Positions 7,140 to 16,167 of a stretch of 64,000 nt of DNA are shown here, in pieces (position 1 is the first letter of the stretch; every line of letters begins with the position of its first letter). A model generated the notes under the pieces. It had not been told where the DNA came from. It made no database searches and saw only the letters and a program-made list of their open reading frames with translations. Position numbers and translations under genes: made by a program. The DNA lies in the NCBI RefSeq assembly GCF_016786355.1, contig NZ_JADWYX010000016.1, positions 1 to 64,000 on the forward strand. Reading direction: 5' to 3'. Source of the DNA: Frankia sp. AgB1.9 (GTDB lineage Bacteria > Actinomycetota > Actinomycetes > Frankiales > Frankiaceae).

Positions 7140-10100
7140 ATGTGGGGGCGAACAAGGTCGCGGCGCCGGGGCTGGCTCGGCCGCGCCGCGCCGCTTGCCA
7201 CCGGTGCCGTGCTGGCCGCGCTACTGGCACTGGCCGCGCTGCTGATCGGGCATTGGCAGCTGCGCCACGCCGAGCGGGACCGGCTCGCCAACCAGGTCGA
7301 CCTGGTCGAGAGCATCGCGAGCTACCGGTCGCAGACCGACGACCCACGCATCCTCCAGACGATGGTCGACAACGCCGGCTTCAGCCCGACCGACGCCGCC
7401 CGCGACACCCTCCTGCTGGGGGCCTTCGACCTGACGCCGACGGGCAATCCGACAGTGGCCGTCGCGCTGGTCGACCCGGCCGGGCACATCGTCGCGTCGC
7501 ATCCGGCCGGGGCGGTGATCTCCACCGCCCAGCTGGGACCCGCCTGGCCGGCCGCGCTGCGGGGCCGGCCGGGCTGGTCGTCCGCGTTCGAGTCAGGCGG
7601 CAAGGTGGTCCGCGCCGCGCTCGCCCCGGTGCACGACGGCGACCAGGCGGGCGGCGGCGCGCACGGTCCGGACGGGGGCAGGCCGCGGGTCGTGCTCGTC
7701 TCCCTGTCGGTCGACACCGCCGGCGAACGGTTCCAGGAACGCCTCGGCGCCCTGGAGCGCGGCGCCGGCGGGCTGTCCCAGGTGGACCCCGAGGGCGTCG
7801 CGATCTCGTCGTGGAAACCGGCCGGGGTCGGCCAGCGCGTCCTCGAACCGGCCCAGGTGGCGAGGCTGCCACCCGGGCGCCCGAAGGTGTGGCGGGAACG
7901 GGACGCGGCCGGGCATGAGCTGACCGTGATCGCGGCCCGGCAGCCGACCACCGGCTACGTCACCGTGTTCCAGGTCCACACCCGGCAGCTCTACGGCGAC
8001 CTGCGTGCCCAGCAGACCAGCCGCGACCGGACGCTCGTCGCCCTGCTGGGCGGCTCGGCGCTGGGCCTGGTCCTGTTCGGCGCGCTGCGGGAGTCGGCGG
8101 TCCGCCGGACCCGCGCGCGGCTGTTCGAGCTGATCGGCAACACCCACGACATCATCGTGCTGGTCCGCGACGGCCTCACGGTGGCGTTCATGAGCCCGTC
8201 CGCGCACCGGCTGCTCGGCCAGACCGGGACCGAATGGATCGGTCGGCCGCTGCTGGGCCTCGTCCATCCCGCCGACCGGGACCGGGTGGCGACGGCGCTG
8301 ACCCGGCTGCCGTCCGGCGAGACGACGGTCACGGATGTCCGGCTGCGCACCGGCCCGCGGCCCGCCACCACGGCAACGGCGACGGCCGCGGCAACGGTTA
8401 CCGAGAGCAGCGCGGCCGCGGGTACCGGACGGGAGCCGGAGGCCGGCTTCGGGCTCGACGGCTTCCGCTGGTTCGATCTCACCGCGGTCGACGAGCGCGA
8501 CGTCGCGGACCTCGACGGCGTGCTGATCACCTGCCACGAGGTCGGCGAGCGCAAGGCGCTACAGGACCGGCTGTCCCACCAGGCCTGGCACGACCCGTTG
8601 ACGGGCCTCGCCAACCGGGCGACCTTCCTCGCGCAGGTCGCCGGCGCGCTCACCCGCGCGGCCGAGGAGGGCACCAGGGACGCCCTGCTGTTCATCGACC
8701 TCGACGGCTTCAAGCCGGTCAACGACCTGCACGGCCACGCCGCCGGGGACGATGTGCTGCGGATCGTCGCCCAGCGCATCGTCGCCACCCTGCGACCGAG
8801 CGACCTCGCCGGCCGCTTCGGCGGCGACGAGTTCGGCGTGCTCCTGCGCGACGCCGACCACGCCACCGCGGGCGAGGTGTCCGAGCGCCTCGTGGCGGCC
8901 ATCGGGCGCCCGATCGTGCTGCCCCCCGCCGACGCGGTCGCCGGCGGCGGCCGGGCCGCCTCGCCGCGACGGATGCGGGTCGGGGCCAGCATCGGGGTCG
9001 CCCTGAGCGCACGGCCCGCCGCGGCCACGCCCGTGCCGGACGTCCAGGCGCTGCTGCGAGCCGCCGACCACGCGATGTACGAGGCCAAACGCGCCCGTTC
9101 GCAGGCGCGTACCGCGTTCGCGCCGGACCCTGCCCCGCCCGCCGAACCGACCGGGGCGCAGCCCCGCCCTGTTCCGCCAACCGGTCCGCCCGAGACGCCG
9201 CCGGACCGGGCCGGGGCGGCGCGAACCGCGCGGTCGACCCGGCAGGACCGCGCACCGAGCGCCTGGCGGCCGGCCGCGGCCGGCGGCACCCGAGCCCGGA
9301 CGCCCTGGCCCCGCCGCGCCGCCTCCCGGCACGCCGCAGGCACCGACCCAACGGCCAGCCGGACCCGGCGGCCCTGGCCGGGCTGGCTGCACACCGTGAT
9401 CCTGCTGCTGACGGTCGCGACCCTGCTGCTCGGCGTGGTCGGGATCCGGCTGCATCAGGAAGGCGATGCCCGGCGCACCGCCCGCGCCGCCGCGCTCGCC
9501 CAGAACCGCGCCGTCACGGCCGCGTTCAACGACTCGGCGGCGGCGATCCTGGACCCGCAGCGGCTGGTGCCCTTCGTGTCGGCCGCGCCGTGGACGTTCA
9601 CGAACACCGCGGTCGACCGCGAGATCCTGCGCCGGTTCGCCGCGTCCGCGGTCGGCGGGCCCGACACGGACCTGCTGCTCACGTCGCTGACCGGCCAGGT
9701 TCTCTCGACGCTGCCGACAACCGCCCGGCTGCCCGTCGACACGCACGGACCGCTCTGGCGCGCCGCCGTGGCCGGGCGGGCGCAGTGGACCCCGGTCACC
9801 ACCGACGCGGGCGGAGCCCAGCGGGTGTACGCCCTGGAACCGGTGCTGCGCGGCGACCGGGCCGTGGCGATCCTGGTCATCGGGCGCTCGACCCACCACG
9901 GGCTGCCGACCGTGATCTTCCGCTCGCTCGCTCCCCTGGGCGCGCTCGAGCTGGTGGACGAGAACGGGCGCGTCGGCTTCGGCTCGGACAGCTCGGTCGT
10001 CGGCAAGCGCGTCGTCGATCCCGCGGTGCTGCGCGGACTGCCCGCTAACAACGCAACCCGGGTCCGATCGGTCAAACCGGACGTGATCTCGTTCGCCATA

Positions 10101-11423
10101 CCGACGGGAACGATCCCGGGGTACTCCACCCTGCTGCAGCGCTACCGGGCCGTGGTCTTCGACGATCTCGGCAGCTCGCTGCCCGGCCTCGGACTGCTGC
10201 TCGGCATAGTCGCGTTCACGCTGGTCGCCGTGGCCGTCGCCGATGACCGCCGCCGCCGGTCGGTGCGCCGCGACGCCGACTGGTTCGAGGCGCTGCTGCG
10301 CGGCGCGCACGACATCGTCGCCGTCGCCGCGCCGGACGGGCGGATCCGGGTCGTCGGGCCGTCGGTGTACCGACTCCTGCACCAGCAGCCCACCGACTGG
10401 ACCGGCCACGACGTCGCCGATCTCGTCCACCCCGACGACGCCGCCCGGCTGCGCGCGTTCGTCCTGGCCGCGGCGGCCCGGTCTGTGCCGGGCGCGGACG
10501 GCCCGCCGCCCGCCGAGGCGCACGCGCCGCCGGTCCCGCGCCGGTTGCGCGACGTGCGGCTCCGGACCGCCGAAGGCCGGTACCGGTGGTTCGACGTCAC
10601 CGCGTCGCGGCTGCCGACCACGCCCGACCCGGCGGCCGCGGCGGTGCTGCTGACATGTCATGACATCGGCGAACGCAAGGTGCTCCAGGACGAGCTGACC
10701 GCCGCGGCGTTCCGCGACCCGCTCACCGGCCTGCCGAACCGGGCCGCGTTCGCCCGCCGCCTCGACGAGGCCGTGCTGCGGGTGGCCCGGTGGCGGGTCA
10801 GGCCGCCGGGCGAGCACGAACCGGCCCCGGACGAGCCCGGCTCGGACGGCGGCACCGACGGCGGCCTCGACCACGACGGCGCGGCGGAATCGGCGCCGGC
10901 CGGCGGTCCGACCGAACCGGGGTGGACGCAGACAGCCCATTTCGGCGTCCTGTTCATCGACCTGGACGACTTCAAGCCGATCAACGACCGGTACGGGCAC
11001 GGGACCGGCGACGAGGTGCTGGAGATCATCGCCCGGCGGCTGGAGACGGCCGTCCGCCCGAGCGACACCGTCGCACGCCTCGGTGGTGACGAGTTCGCCG
11101 TGCTCGCCGAGAACACCCACGAGGGCCAGCTGATCGAGCTCGCCCGCCGCGTCGTCGCCGTGTTGGACCAGCCGCTGCGGACCCAGGCGGGCCCGCTGAG
11201 GGTCGCCGCCACGATCGGGGCCGCGGTCTCCACCGCCTATCCGGACCCGCTGCGGACGGTCCGAGCCGCCGACCTCGCCATGTACGACGCCAAGCGCCAC
11301 GGCCGGGCGCGGGTCGCGCTGGCCGGCGCGGACGGGTCCGTCAGGCCGATCGACACCGCGGCGCGGCCGGCCCCCGACCAGTCATCGGCGGCCGAGGCCG
11401 GCGAGCGCCCTGAGGCGGAGTGA
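7140..11423 (+). CDS. double-module membrane diguanylate cyclase (sensor-PAS-GGDEF twice)
   Basis: 1427 residues from the ATG at 7140 (GAAGGTGG about 12 bases upstream; a TTG at 7083 is in frame). Module 1: one TM helix, an extracytoplasmic sensor of about 230 residues, a TM helix, a PAS domain (NTHDIIVLVRDG), and a GGDEF domain with GGDEF at 561 and RPSD inhibitory site. A Pro/Arg-rich linker of roughly 85 residues leads to module 2: TM helix, second external sensor, TM helix, PAS (GAHDIVAVAAPDG) and a second intact GGDEF at 1315 with RPSD. The modules align along their whole length, which indicates an internal duplication. Both active sites look competent. A typical cyclase has one such module. 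Followed by a hairpin and then an EAL phosphodiesterase gene. Confidence 0.9.
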   Translation: MWGRTRSRRRGWLGRAAPLATGAVLAALLALAALLIGHWQLRHAERDRLANQVDLVESIASYRSQTDDPRILQTMVDNAGFSPTDAARDTLLLGAFDLTPTGNPTVAVALVDPAGHIVASHPAGAVISTAQLGPAWPAALRGRPGWSSAFESGGKVVRAALAPVHDGDQAGGGAHGPDGGRPRVVLVSLSVDTAGERFQERLGALERGAGGLSQVDPEGVAISSWKPAGVGQRVLEPAQVARLPPGRPKVWRERDAAGHELTVIAARQPTTGYVTVFQVHTRQLYGDLRAQQTSRDRTLVALLGGSALGLVLFGALRESAVRRTRARLFELIGNTHDIIVLVRDGLTVAFMSPSAHRLLGQTGTEWIGRPLLGLVHPADRDRVATALTRLPSGETTVTDVRLRTGPRPATTATATAAATVTESSAAAGTGREPEAGFGLDGFRWFDLTAVDERDVADLDGVLITCHEVGERKALQDRLSHQAWHDPLTGLANRATFLAQVAGALTRAAEEGTRDALLFIDLDGFKPVNDLHGHAAGDDVLRIVAQRIVATLRPSDLAGRFGGDEFGVLLRDADHATAGEVSERLVAAIGRPIVLPPADAVAGGGRAASPRRMRVGASIGVALSARPAAATPVPDVQALLRAADHAMYEAKRARSQARTAFAPDPAPPAEPTGAQPRPVPPTGPPETPPDRAGAARTARSTRQDRAPSAWRPAAAGGTRARTPWPRRAASRHAAGTDPTASRTRRPWPGWLHTVILLLTVATLLLGVVGIRLHQEGDARRTARAAALAQNRAVTAAFNDSAAAILDPQRLVPFVSAAPWTFTNTAVDREILRRFAASAVGGPDTDLLLTSLTGQVLSTLPTTARLPVDTHGPLWRAAVAGRAQWTPVTTDAGGAQRVYALEPVLRGDRAVAILVIGRSTHHGLPTVIFRSLAPLGALELVDENGRVGFGSDSSVVGKRVVDPAVLRGLPANNATRVRSVKPDVISFAIPTGTIPGYSTLLQRYRAVVFDDLGSSLPGLGLLLGIVAFTLVAVAVADDRRRRSVRRDADWFEALLRGAHDIVAVAAPDGRIRVVGPSVYRLLHQQPTDWTGHDVADLVHPDDAARLRAFVLAAAARSVPGADGPPPAEAHAPPVPRRLRDVRLRTAEGRYRWFDVTASRLPTTPDPAAAAVLLTCHDIGERKVLQDELTAAAFRDPLTGLPNRAAFARRLDEAVLRVARWRVRPPGEHEPAPDEPGSDGGTDGGLDHDGAAESAPAGGPTEPGWTQTAHFGVLFIDLDDFKPINDRYGHGTGDEVLEIIARRLETAVRPSDTVARLGGDEFAVLAENTHEGQLIELARRVVAVLDQPLRTQAGPLRVAATIGAAVSTAYPDPLRTVRAADLAMYDAKRHGRARVALAGADGSVRPIDTAARPAPDQSSAAEAGERPEAE

Positions 11424-11440
11424 GGGTTTAGGTGAGCAGG

Positions 11441-11475
11441 GCCGGCGCACGGGCATAACGGAGACGTGTGCCGGC
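11441..11475. terminator. hairpin after the diguanylate cyclase gene
   Basis: Arms GCCGGCGCACG (11441-11451) and CGTGTGCCGGC (11465-11475) pair over 11 bp with one G-T wobble around a 13-base loop, 18 bp after the stop. There is no T tract, as is common in actinomycetes. Confidence 0.45.
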
Positions 11476-11564
11476 GGGCAACTCCCGTTGCGCGACCGAA
11501 TCCAAGGATTTCCACGGGAATTCAGGAAAGGACCGCCTCGGCCCCAGGGCCCCCAAGCGAAGAA

Positions 11565-12788
11565 ATGGGCATGAGGACGATGGATCCTGATAGCTCGCCG
11601 CGACTCGCCGAAGGCTCGGACACGGAGCGAAGCGTGCTGGGCCTGCTCGCCGCGGCACGCCACCGGCTCGGCATGGAGGTCTCCTGGCTGGACCGTCGTA
11701 CCCAGGACCACGGCCTCGTCACCGACCTCGTCGACGCCCAGGGCTCGCTGCCCGGCCTGGTCCCCGGATTCGTGGACTGCTCTCCCGGCACCACCACCGG
11801 GGACGCCATGCACCATCGCAGGCCCTTCGTCGTGGCGACGGCCGACCGGTGCGCGTGGCCGGACGTGCGGGAACTGGCGAGCCGCAACGGCGCGGGGGCC
11901 TATGCCGGCGCCCCGGTGGTGCTGTGCAACGGCTCGGTCTACGGGATGCTCGGCTGCGCCAGCCGGTCCCCGATGCCCGTCCAGCGCGACCGCGACGCGA
12001 AGTTCCTCGCTCTGCTGGCCGGCGTCCTGGCCGACTGCCTGTGGCCGAGCCCCGCGACCGCGACGGCCCGGACCCGGGACCAGATCTGGCTGCGGGTGCA
12101 CCTGCTGATCGACGCGGGCGGGCCGGACATCGTCTACCAGCCGGTCTACGACGTCGTCGACGGCTCCGTCGCGGTCGTCGAGGCGCTCTCCCGGTTCCCG
12201 GCCGGCTCCGGCGGCCCCGAACGGTGGTTCTTCGACGCCGAGACGGTCGGCCTCGGCCGCGAGCTGGAGACGGCCGCCGTCCGCAACGCCCTACGCGTGC
12301 TTCCCGACCTGCCCGCACCCGCGGTGCTCTCGGTCAACGCCTCCCCGCCCGTGATCGCCTCCCGGGACCTCAACGAACTGTTCGCGGCCGTCCCCGCCGG
12401 GCACCTGGCGGTCGAGGTGACCGAGCACGCCCGCATCGACGACTACGCCTCGGTCCGGACCATCCGCGACGAACTGCGCGGGCAGGGCATCCAGATCGCC
12501 CTGGACGACTTCGGCGCCGGCTACTGCGGCCTGCAGCGGATGCTGGAGCTGCGGCCCGACTACGTCAAGATCGACCGGGCGCTGATCTCGAAGATCGACG
12601 TCGACCCCGCGTACGAGGTGCTCGCCCGCGCGGTGGTCACGCTGAGCAAGGAGATCGGAGCCTCCGTCATCGCCGAGGGCATCGAGACCGCAGCGCAGCT
12701 CGACCGCGTGTCCCGGGTCGGCATCCGGTACGCGCAGGGCTTCCACCTGGCCAGGCCGTCACGTCGGCTGGCCCTCGCCTCCCGGTGA
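11565..12788 (+). CDS. GAF-EAL cyclic-di-GMP phosphodiesterase
   Basis: About 407 residues; the start is uncertain (ATG at 11565, 11571 or 11580; the last has GAGGA only two or three bases away). No membrane helices. The N-terminal third resembles a GAF domain (GAPVVLCNGSVYGMLGC). The EAL domain keeps all catalytic and metal motifs: VEALSRF, LSVNAS, VEVTEH, ALDDFGAGY, YVKIDR, IAEGIET and AQGFHLARP. By family knowledge it hydrolyses c-di-GMP to pGpG. Its position directly after a two-headed cyclase suggests that the two set opposing c-di-GMP levels, with the EAL enzyme cytosolic and answering to an internal signal. Confidence 0.9.
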   Translation: MGMRTMDPDSSPRLAEGSDTERSVLGLLAAARHRLGMEVSWLDRRTQDHGLVTDLVDAQGSLPGLVPGFVDCSPGTTTGDAMHHRRPFVVATADRCAWPDVRELASRNGAGAYAGAPVVLCNGSVYGMLGCASRSPMPVQRDRDAKFLALLAGVLADCLWPSPATATARTRDQIWLRVHLLIDAGGPDIVYQPVYDVVDGSVAVVEALSRFPAGSGGPERWFFDAETVGLGRELETAAVRNALRVLPDLPAPAVLSVNASPPVIASRDLNELFAAVPAGHLAVEVTEHARIDDYASVRTIRDELRGQGIQIALDDFGAGYCGLQRMLELRPDYVKIDRALISKIDVDPAYEVLARAVVTLSKEIGASVIAEGIETAAQLDRVSRVGIRYAQGFHLARPSRRLALASR

Positions 12789-12810
12789 GCGCCCGGGGCG
12801 CACCGGCCCG

Positions 12811-13791
12811 TCAGGGCTCGACGAGGATCTTCGCGCCGGAGTTGGCCGCCACCAGGTCGTCGAACGCCGCGTCGACGTCGGTGAGCTGGACCCGGCGGGC
12901 CAGCAGCAGCGACGGGTCGATCAGCCCGTCGGCGAACGCGGCGACGACGGTCCGGAACTCCTCGGGGGTGTAGTAGACCGCGAAGCCGATCGTGACCTCC
13001 TTCATCAGCGCCGACAGCGACGAGAAGGGTGACGAGTCGACGGAGACCCCGGCGATGACGACGCGGCCCTTCACGCGGGTCGCTGCGACGCAGCCGTCCA
13101 GCAGCTTCGCCTTGCCGGCGCATTCGGCGACGACGTCGTAGGAGGCCGGGGCGGCCTCGTCCAGCGAGGCCAGGACGTCCGTCGCGCCGAACGACGTCGC
13201 GACCTCGCGCCGCGACGCCACCGGGTCGACCACGGTGACGCGGTGCGCGCCGAGCGCCCCCGCCCAGGCGGCGGTGGTGAGCCCGACGCTGCCGCCGCCC
13301 ACGACGAGGACGTCGTCGCCGGCCTTGATCCCGGCGGTCCGGGCGGTGTGCAGGCCGACCGCGAACGGCTCGACGAGGGCGCTGTGCAGCGGGTCGGTCC
13401 CGTCCGGCAGCGGAACGGCAGCGGCGGTGGTCACCACGGCGAGCTCGGCGAAGCCGCCCGAGCTTCCGCCGAGGCCGACCAGCCGGACCGACGCGCAGTG
13501 GGCCACGTGGCCGGACCGGCACCACTCGCACTGGCCGCAGGACAGCGCGGGCAGGACCGCGGCCAGGGAGCCGGTCCGCCACCCGGTCACCCCGGCCCCG
13601 ACCGCGACGACCTCGCCGCCGAACTCGTGCCCCATCACCGTGCCCGCGGGCATCATGGCCCGCGCCTTGACGTCCGAGCCGCACAGGCCGCAGGCCGCGA
13701 CCCGCAGCAGCAGCTCGTCAGGACCCGGCGCCGGGTCCGGCACCGTGACGATCTCGAAACGCCCGCCCGAACCAGTGACCGCCGCGCGCAC
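12811..13791 (-). CDS. zinc-dependent alcohol dehydrogenase (MDR family)
   Basis: 326 residues. The catalytic zinc site is visible (CGLCGSD, then GHEFGGEV), as is the structural zinc loop (CGQCEWCRSGHVAHC with four Cys), and the NAD(P) fold has GGGSVGL. This is a threonine/sorbitol/Zn-alcohol dehydrogenase-type MDR, slightly shorter than the usual 340-350. The substrate is unknown. It lies 51 bp downstream of the alpha/beta hydrolase gene on the same strand. An inverted repeat (13835-13849) in front of it suggests its own control as well. Confidence 0.88.
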   Translation of the reverse strand: MRAAVTGSGGRFEIVTVPDPAPGPDELLLRVAACGLCGSDVKARAMMPAGTVMGHEFGGEVVAVGAGVTGWRTGSLAAVLPALSCGQCEWCRSGHVAHCASVRLVGLGGSSGGFAELAVVTTAAAVPLPDGTDPLHSALVEPFAVGLHTARTAGIKAGDDVLVVGGGSVGLTTAAWAGALGAHRVTVVDPVASRREVATSFGATDVLASLDEAAPASYDVVAECAGKAKLLDGCVAATRVKGRVVIAGVSVDSSPFSSLSALMKEVTIGFAVYYTPEEFRTVVAAFADGLIDPSLLLARRVQLTDVDAAFDDLVAANSGAKILVEP

Positions 13792-13834
13792 AGTTCCTCC
13801 TCAGGCCGCGCCGAGCACGGCCACACGATCCGAA

Positions 13835-13849
13835 CGTATGTTTTATACG
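13835..13849. promoter_or_regulatory. inverted repeat upstream of the alcohol dehydrogenase
   Basis: CGTAT and ATACG are perfect inverted 5-mers around GTTTT. The site overlaps the stop codon of the hydrolase and lies 44 bp before the dehydrogenase start. It is an AT-rich island in GC-rich DNA and a candidate operator or promoter. Confidence 0.4.
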
Positions 13850-14631
13850 ACTGACGTCAGCCAGGCCGCGACGATCGCGTTGAACTCGGCCGGCCGTTCC
13901 TGGTGCAGCCAGTGGCCAGCGCCCTCCCAGGTCACGACCCGGGAGCGCGGGTCGTCGAACAGGGCCCGCTCGGTCGCGGCCCGCGCCGGGTCGGCGTAGA
14001 AGGTCAGCACCGGGCAGCGGCGCCGCAGCAGGTAGGGCTCGCTCTGCGAGCGCAGCGCCATGCCGGACGTCTGCGCCTCCAGCGACTGGCGCAGCACGTG
14101 CGCGTCCATGCCCGCGATCCGGCGCAGCTGCCAGGTCCGCAGCGCCGGCTGCCGGGCCGCGGAGTCCATCCCGCCGCCCACGAGCTGCTGGACGAACGGG
14201 ACCGGGTCGGCGTCGGCGATCAGGTCCAGCATCGGCTGGATACCGCCGGCGATCTCGTCCGGGAACAGGTAGGCCGGGTCGACGGCGACGATGCCCGCGA
14301 CGCGGTCGGGGTACTCCACGGCCAGGCCGCTGACCACGCTGCCGCCCATCGAGTGGCCCAGGGCGACGACCCGCCCGACGCCGAGCTGGTCGAGCAGCCC
14401 GGCGAGGTCCTCGGCGAACTGGCGGGTCGTGTAGCCCTTGGGCGGCGCGCTGGACCGGCCGTGGCCGCGCAGGTCGACCGAGATCACCCGCCGCGACGCG
14501 ACGAACGACGGGAGCTGCCAGCTCCAGTCGTGCGAGTCGGCGGCGTAGCCGTGCACGAGCAGCAGCGGGAGGTCGCCCGCGCCCTCGTCCGTGTAGAACA
14601 GGCGGACGTCACCCACGTCGGCGAAAGGCAC
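13843..14631 (-). CDS. alpha/beta hydrolase
   Basis: 262 residues from the GTG at 14631 (GAGGAGG 5-6 bases upstream). The alpha/beta-hydrolase triad is visible: nucleophile Ser in GHSMGG, oxyanion motif HGYAADSHDW, an acid near residue 220 and the C-terminal His in GAGHWLHQE. Possible roles include ester, lactone or meta-cleavage product hydrolysis, and the sequence does not decide. A palindrome of the island-wide ATCTAGAT family lies 16 bp upstream of the start, which puts this gene in the putative regulon. Confidence 0.86.
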   Translation of the reverse strand: MPFADVGDVRLFYTDEGAGDLPLLLVHGYAADSHDWSWQLPSFVASRRVISVDLRGHGRSSAPPKGYTTRQFAEDLAGLLDQLGVGRVVALGHSMGGSVVSGLAVEYPDRVAGIVAVDPAYLFPDEIAGGIQPMLDLIADADPVPFVQQLVGGGMDSAARQPALRTWQLRRIAGMDAHVLRQSLEAQTSGMALRSQSEPYLLRRRCPVLTFYADPARAATERALFDDPRSRVVTWEGAGHWLHQERPAEFNAIVAAWLTSVV

Positions 14632-14646
14632 CGGGCCTCCTCAAGC

Positions 14647-14658
14647 TAGATACATCTA
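14647..14658. promoter_or_regulatory. island palindrome, site a (TAGATacATCTA)
   Basis: Two TAGAT half-sites face each other around AC. The arrangement is a variant of the ATCTAGAT sites; it shares the CTAGATA half. It lies 16 bp upstream of the alpha/beta hydrolase start. Confidence 0.5.
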
Positions 14659-14693
14659 TAGCTTTCCGCAACGGGAGGCCATCGCGCAAGAGG

Positions 14694-14717
14694 TCCATCC
14701 CCCGGCCGGGGGATGGA
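14694..14717 (-). terminator. 24-bp perfect palindrome after the aryl-alcohol dehydrogenase
   Basis: TCCATCCCCCGG is followed directly by its reverse complement. In RNA it would fold into a stem of about 10 GC-rich pairs, 34-57 bp beyond the stop codon at 14751. It fits a factor-independent terminator without a U tract. Confidence 0.55.
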
Positions 14718-14750
14718 GGAGAGCGCCGGTCCGGTCGGCGCGGCTACGCC

Positions 14751-15875
14751 CTACGCCGGAAGGCCCTCGGCCTGGGCCGTCCGCGCGGGCGGGAGCAGCA
14801 CCGGCTTGACGACCTTGCCGGACAACGAGGCCTCCTCGGCGGCGTTGATCTCGTCGAGCGGGAAGGTCTCGATCAGCTGGTCGAACGGGAACTCGCCGGC
14901 CCGCCACCAGTCGATCAGCTGGGGAATGACGACGCGAGGGTCGGCGCCGCCCTCCAGGATCCCGGACACGGTCTTCCCGATGAGCGCGATCGGGTCGAGG
15001 GTGATCGGCTCGGTCTGGATGCCGACCAGGCCGCAGTGGCCGCCCTGGCGCAGCGCGCTGATCGCGTTGCCGATGACGGTGACGTTGCCGGTGGTGTCGA
15101 AGCTGAACTCGGCCCCGCCACCGGTCAGCGTCTGGATCTGCTGGACGAGGTCCGCGGCGGCCCCGTCAAGCACGTGGGTGGCGCCCAGCTCGGTCGCCAG
15201 CGCCAGCCGGTGGGCGTGCAGGTCGACGGCGATGATGGTGGCCGCGCCGACGGCCTTGGCCGCCATGATCGCGGCCAGGCCCACCGCGCCCGCGCCGAAC
15301 ACCGCGAGGCTCGCGCCGGCCGGCACGGCGAGCTGGACCAGCACCGAGCCGGCGCCGGTCAGGATGCCGCAGCCGAGCGGCCCCAGCTTCTCCAGCGGCA
15401 GGTCCTTGTCGACCACCACGACGTTGCGCTCCGCCGCGACGCAGTAGGTCGCGAACGAGGACTGGCCGAACCAGCGGGACGCGATCTCGCCGCCGTCCGC
15501 GTCCCGCACCCCGGTGGTCCCGTCGGCCCGGCGCCCCAGCAGGTTGCGGAACAGGAACTGGTCGCAGTAGGGCGGACGGCCGCCGCGGCAGTTCGCGCAC
15601 TCGCCGCAGGTGTCGAACGACAGCACGACGTGGTCGCCGACCGCCACCCGCTCCACGCCGGCACCGACGGCCTCGACCACCCCGGCGCCCTCGTGCCCGG
15701 TGATGATCGGGGGCGGCGAGAACGACGCGGCCTGGCGCGGCACGATGTCCGTGTGGCACAGGCCCGCGCCGACCACGCGGACCAGCAGCTCGCCGGGCCC
15801 CGGCGGGTCGAGCTCGACCTCCTCCAGCACGTACGGCCCGTCAGCCCGGCGCAGCACCGCCGCGGTCATCTTCAT
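14751..15875 (-). CDS. zinc-dependent aryl-alcohol-type dehydrogenase
   Basis: 374 residues from the ATG at 15875, supported by GGAGG about 7 bases upstream; earlier in-frame ATGs (15893, 15926) have no such site. Motifs: catalytic zinc Cys in GLCHTD, GHEGAGVVE, structural zinc Cys set CGECANCRGGRPPYC, and the NAD-binding GAGAVGLAA. The long loop after the structural zinc (FLFRNLLGRRADGT) and CGILTGAGSV are typical of class III and aryl/benzyl-alcohol dehydrogenases. It probably oxidises an alcohol to an aldehyde early in the pathway served by this island. Divergent from the GntR gene; an island palindrome lies 32 bp upstream. Confidence 0.88.
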   Translation of the reverse strand: MKMTAAVLRRADGPYVLEEVELDPPGPGELLVRVVGAGLCHTDIVPRQAASFSPPPIITGHEGAGVVEAVGAGVERVAVGDHVVLSFDTCGECANCRGGRPPYCDQFLFRNLLGRRADGTTGVRDADGGEIASRWFGQSSFATYCVAAERNVVVVDKDLPLEKLGPLGCGILTGAGSVLVQLAVPAGASLAVFGAGAVGLAAIMAAKAVGAATIIAVDLHAHRLALATELGATHVLDGAAADLVQQIQTLTGGGAEFSFDTTGNVTVIGNAISALRQGGHCGLVGIQTEPITLDPIALIGKTVSGILEGGADPRVVIPQLIDWWRAGEFPFDQLIETFPLDEINAAEEASLSGKVVKPVLLPPARTAQAEGLPA

Positions 15876-15906
15876 CGACCGACCTCCGCTCATCCCAACC
15901 CTTTTC

Positions 15907-15920
15907 CATAGATATATATG
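15907..15920. promoter_or_regulatory. island palindrome, site b (degenerate)
   Basis: CATAGATATATATG is an imperfect palindrome containing the AGATAT half, 32 bp upstream of the dehydrogenase start and in the divergent region shared with the GntR gene. It is weaker than the other copies. Confidence 0.4.
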
Positions 15921-16167
15921 TTTCAATCACTGAGGGCCACCGACCGTCGGCATGTCCGGCCCGCTGGCGCCCAGGCGGCCGGTCTCGGACGGTACGCTTG
16001 ATTGATCGTCTTGCTCCCGGCCCGGTGACCTCCCAAATGGTGACACCGAACGGTGTGATCGAGCTTGGGCACCGGGCCGACGTCCGCCGGGCCTCGCCCA
16101 GCCGGCGATGCGCACCAGGACCGGCGCGGGCGACGGCCGCGGGCGGCCGATGGAGGAGGAGTCGAGC

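Noticed and set aside
8559-11300. Long open frame (913 codons) on the minus strand
   Set aside because: It lies opposite the well-supported double cyclase, its translation is rich in Arg/Gly/Asp without motifs, and long antisense frames are normal in such high-GC DNA.
11424-11564. Cyclic-di-GMP riboswitch between the cyclase and the phosphodiesterase
   Set aside because: Neither the GEMM-I core nor its conserved bulges were found; only a terminator-type hairpin is visible.
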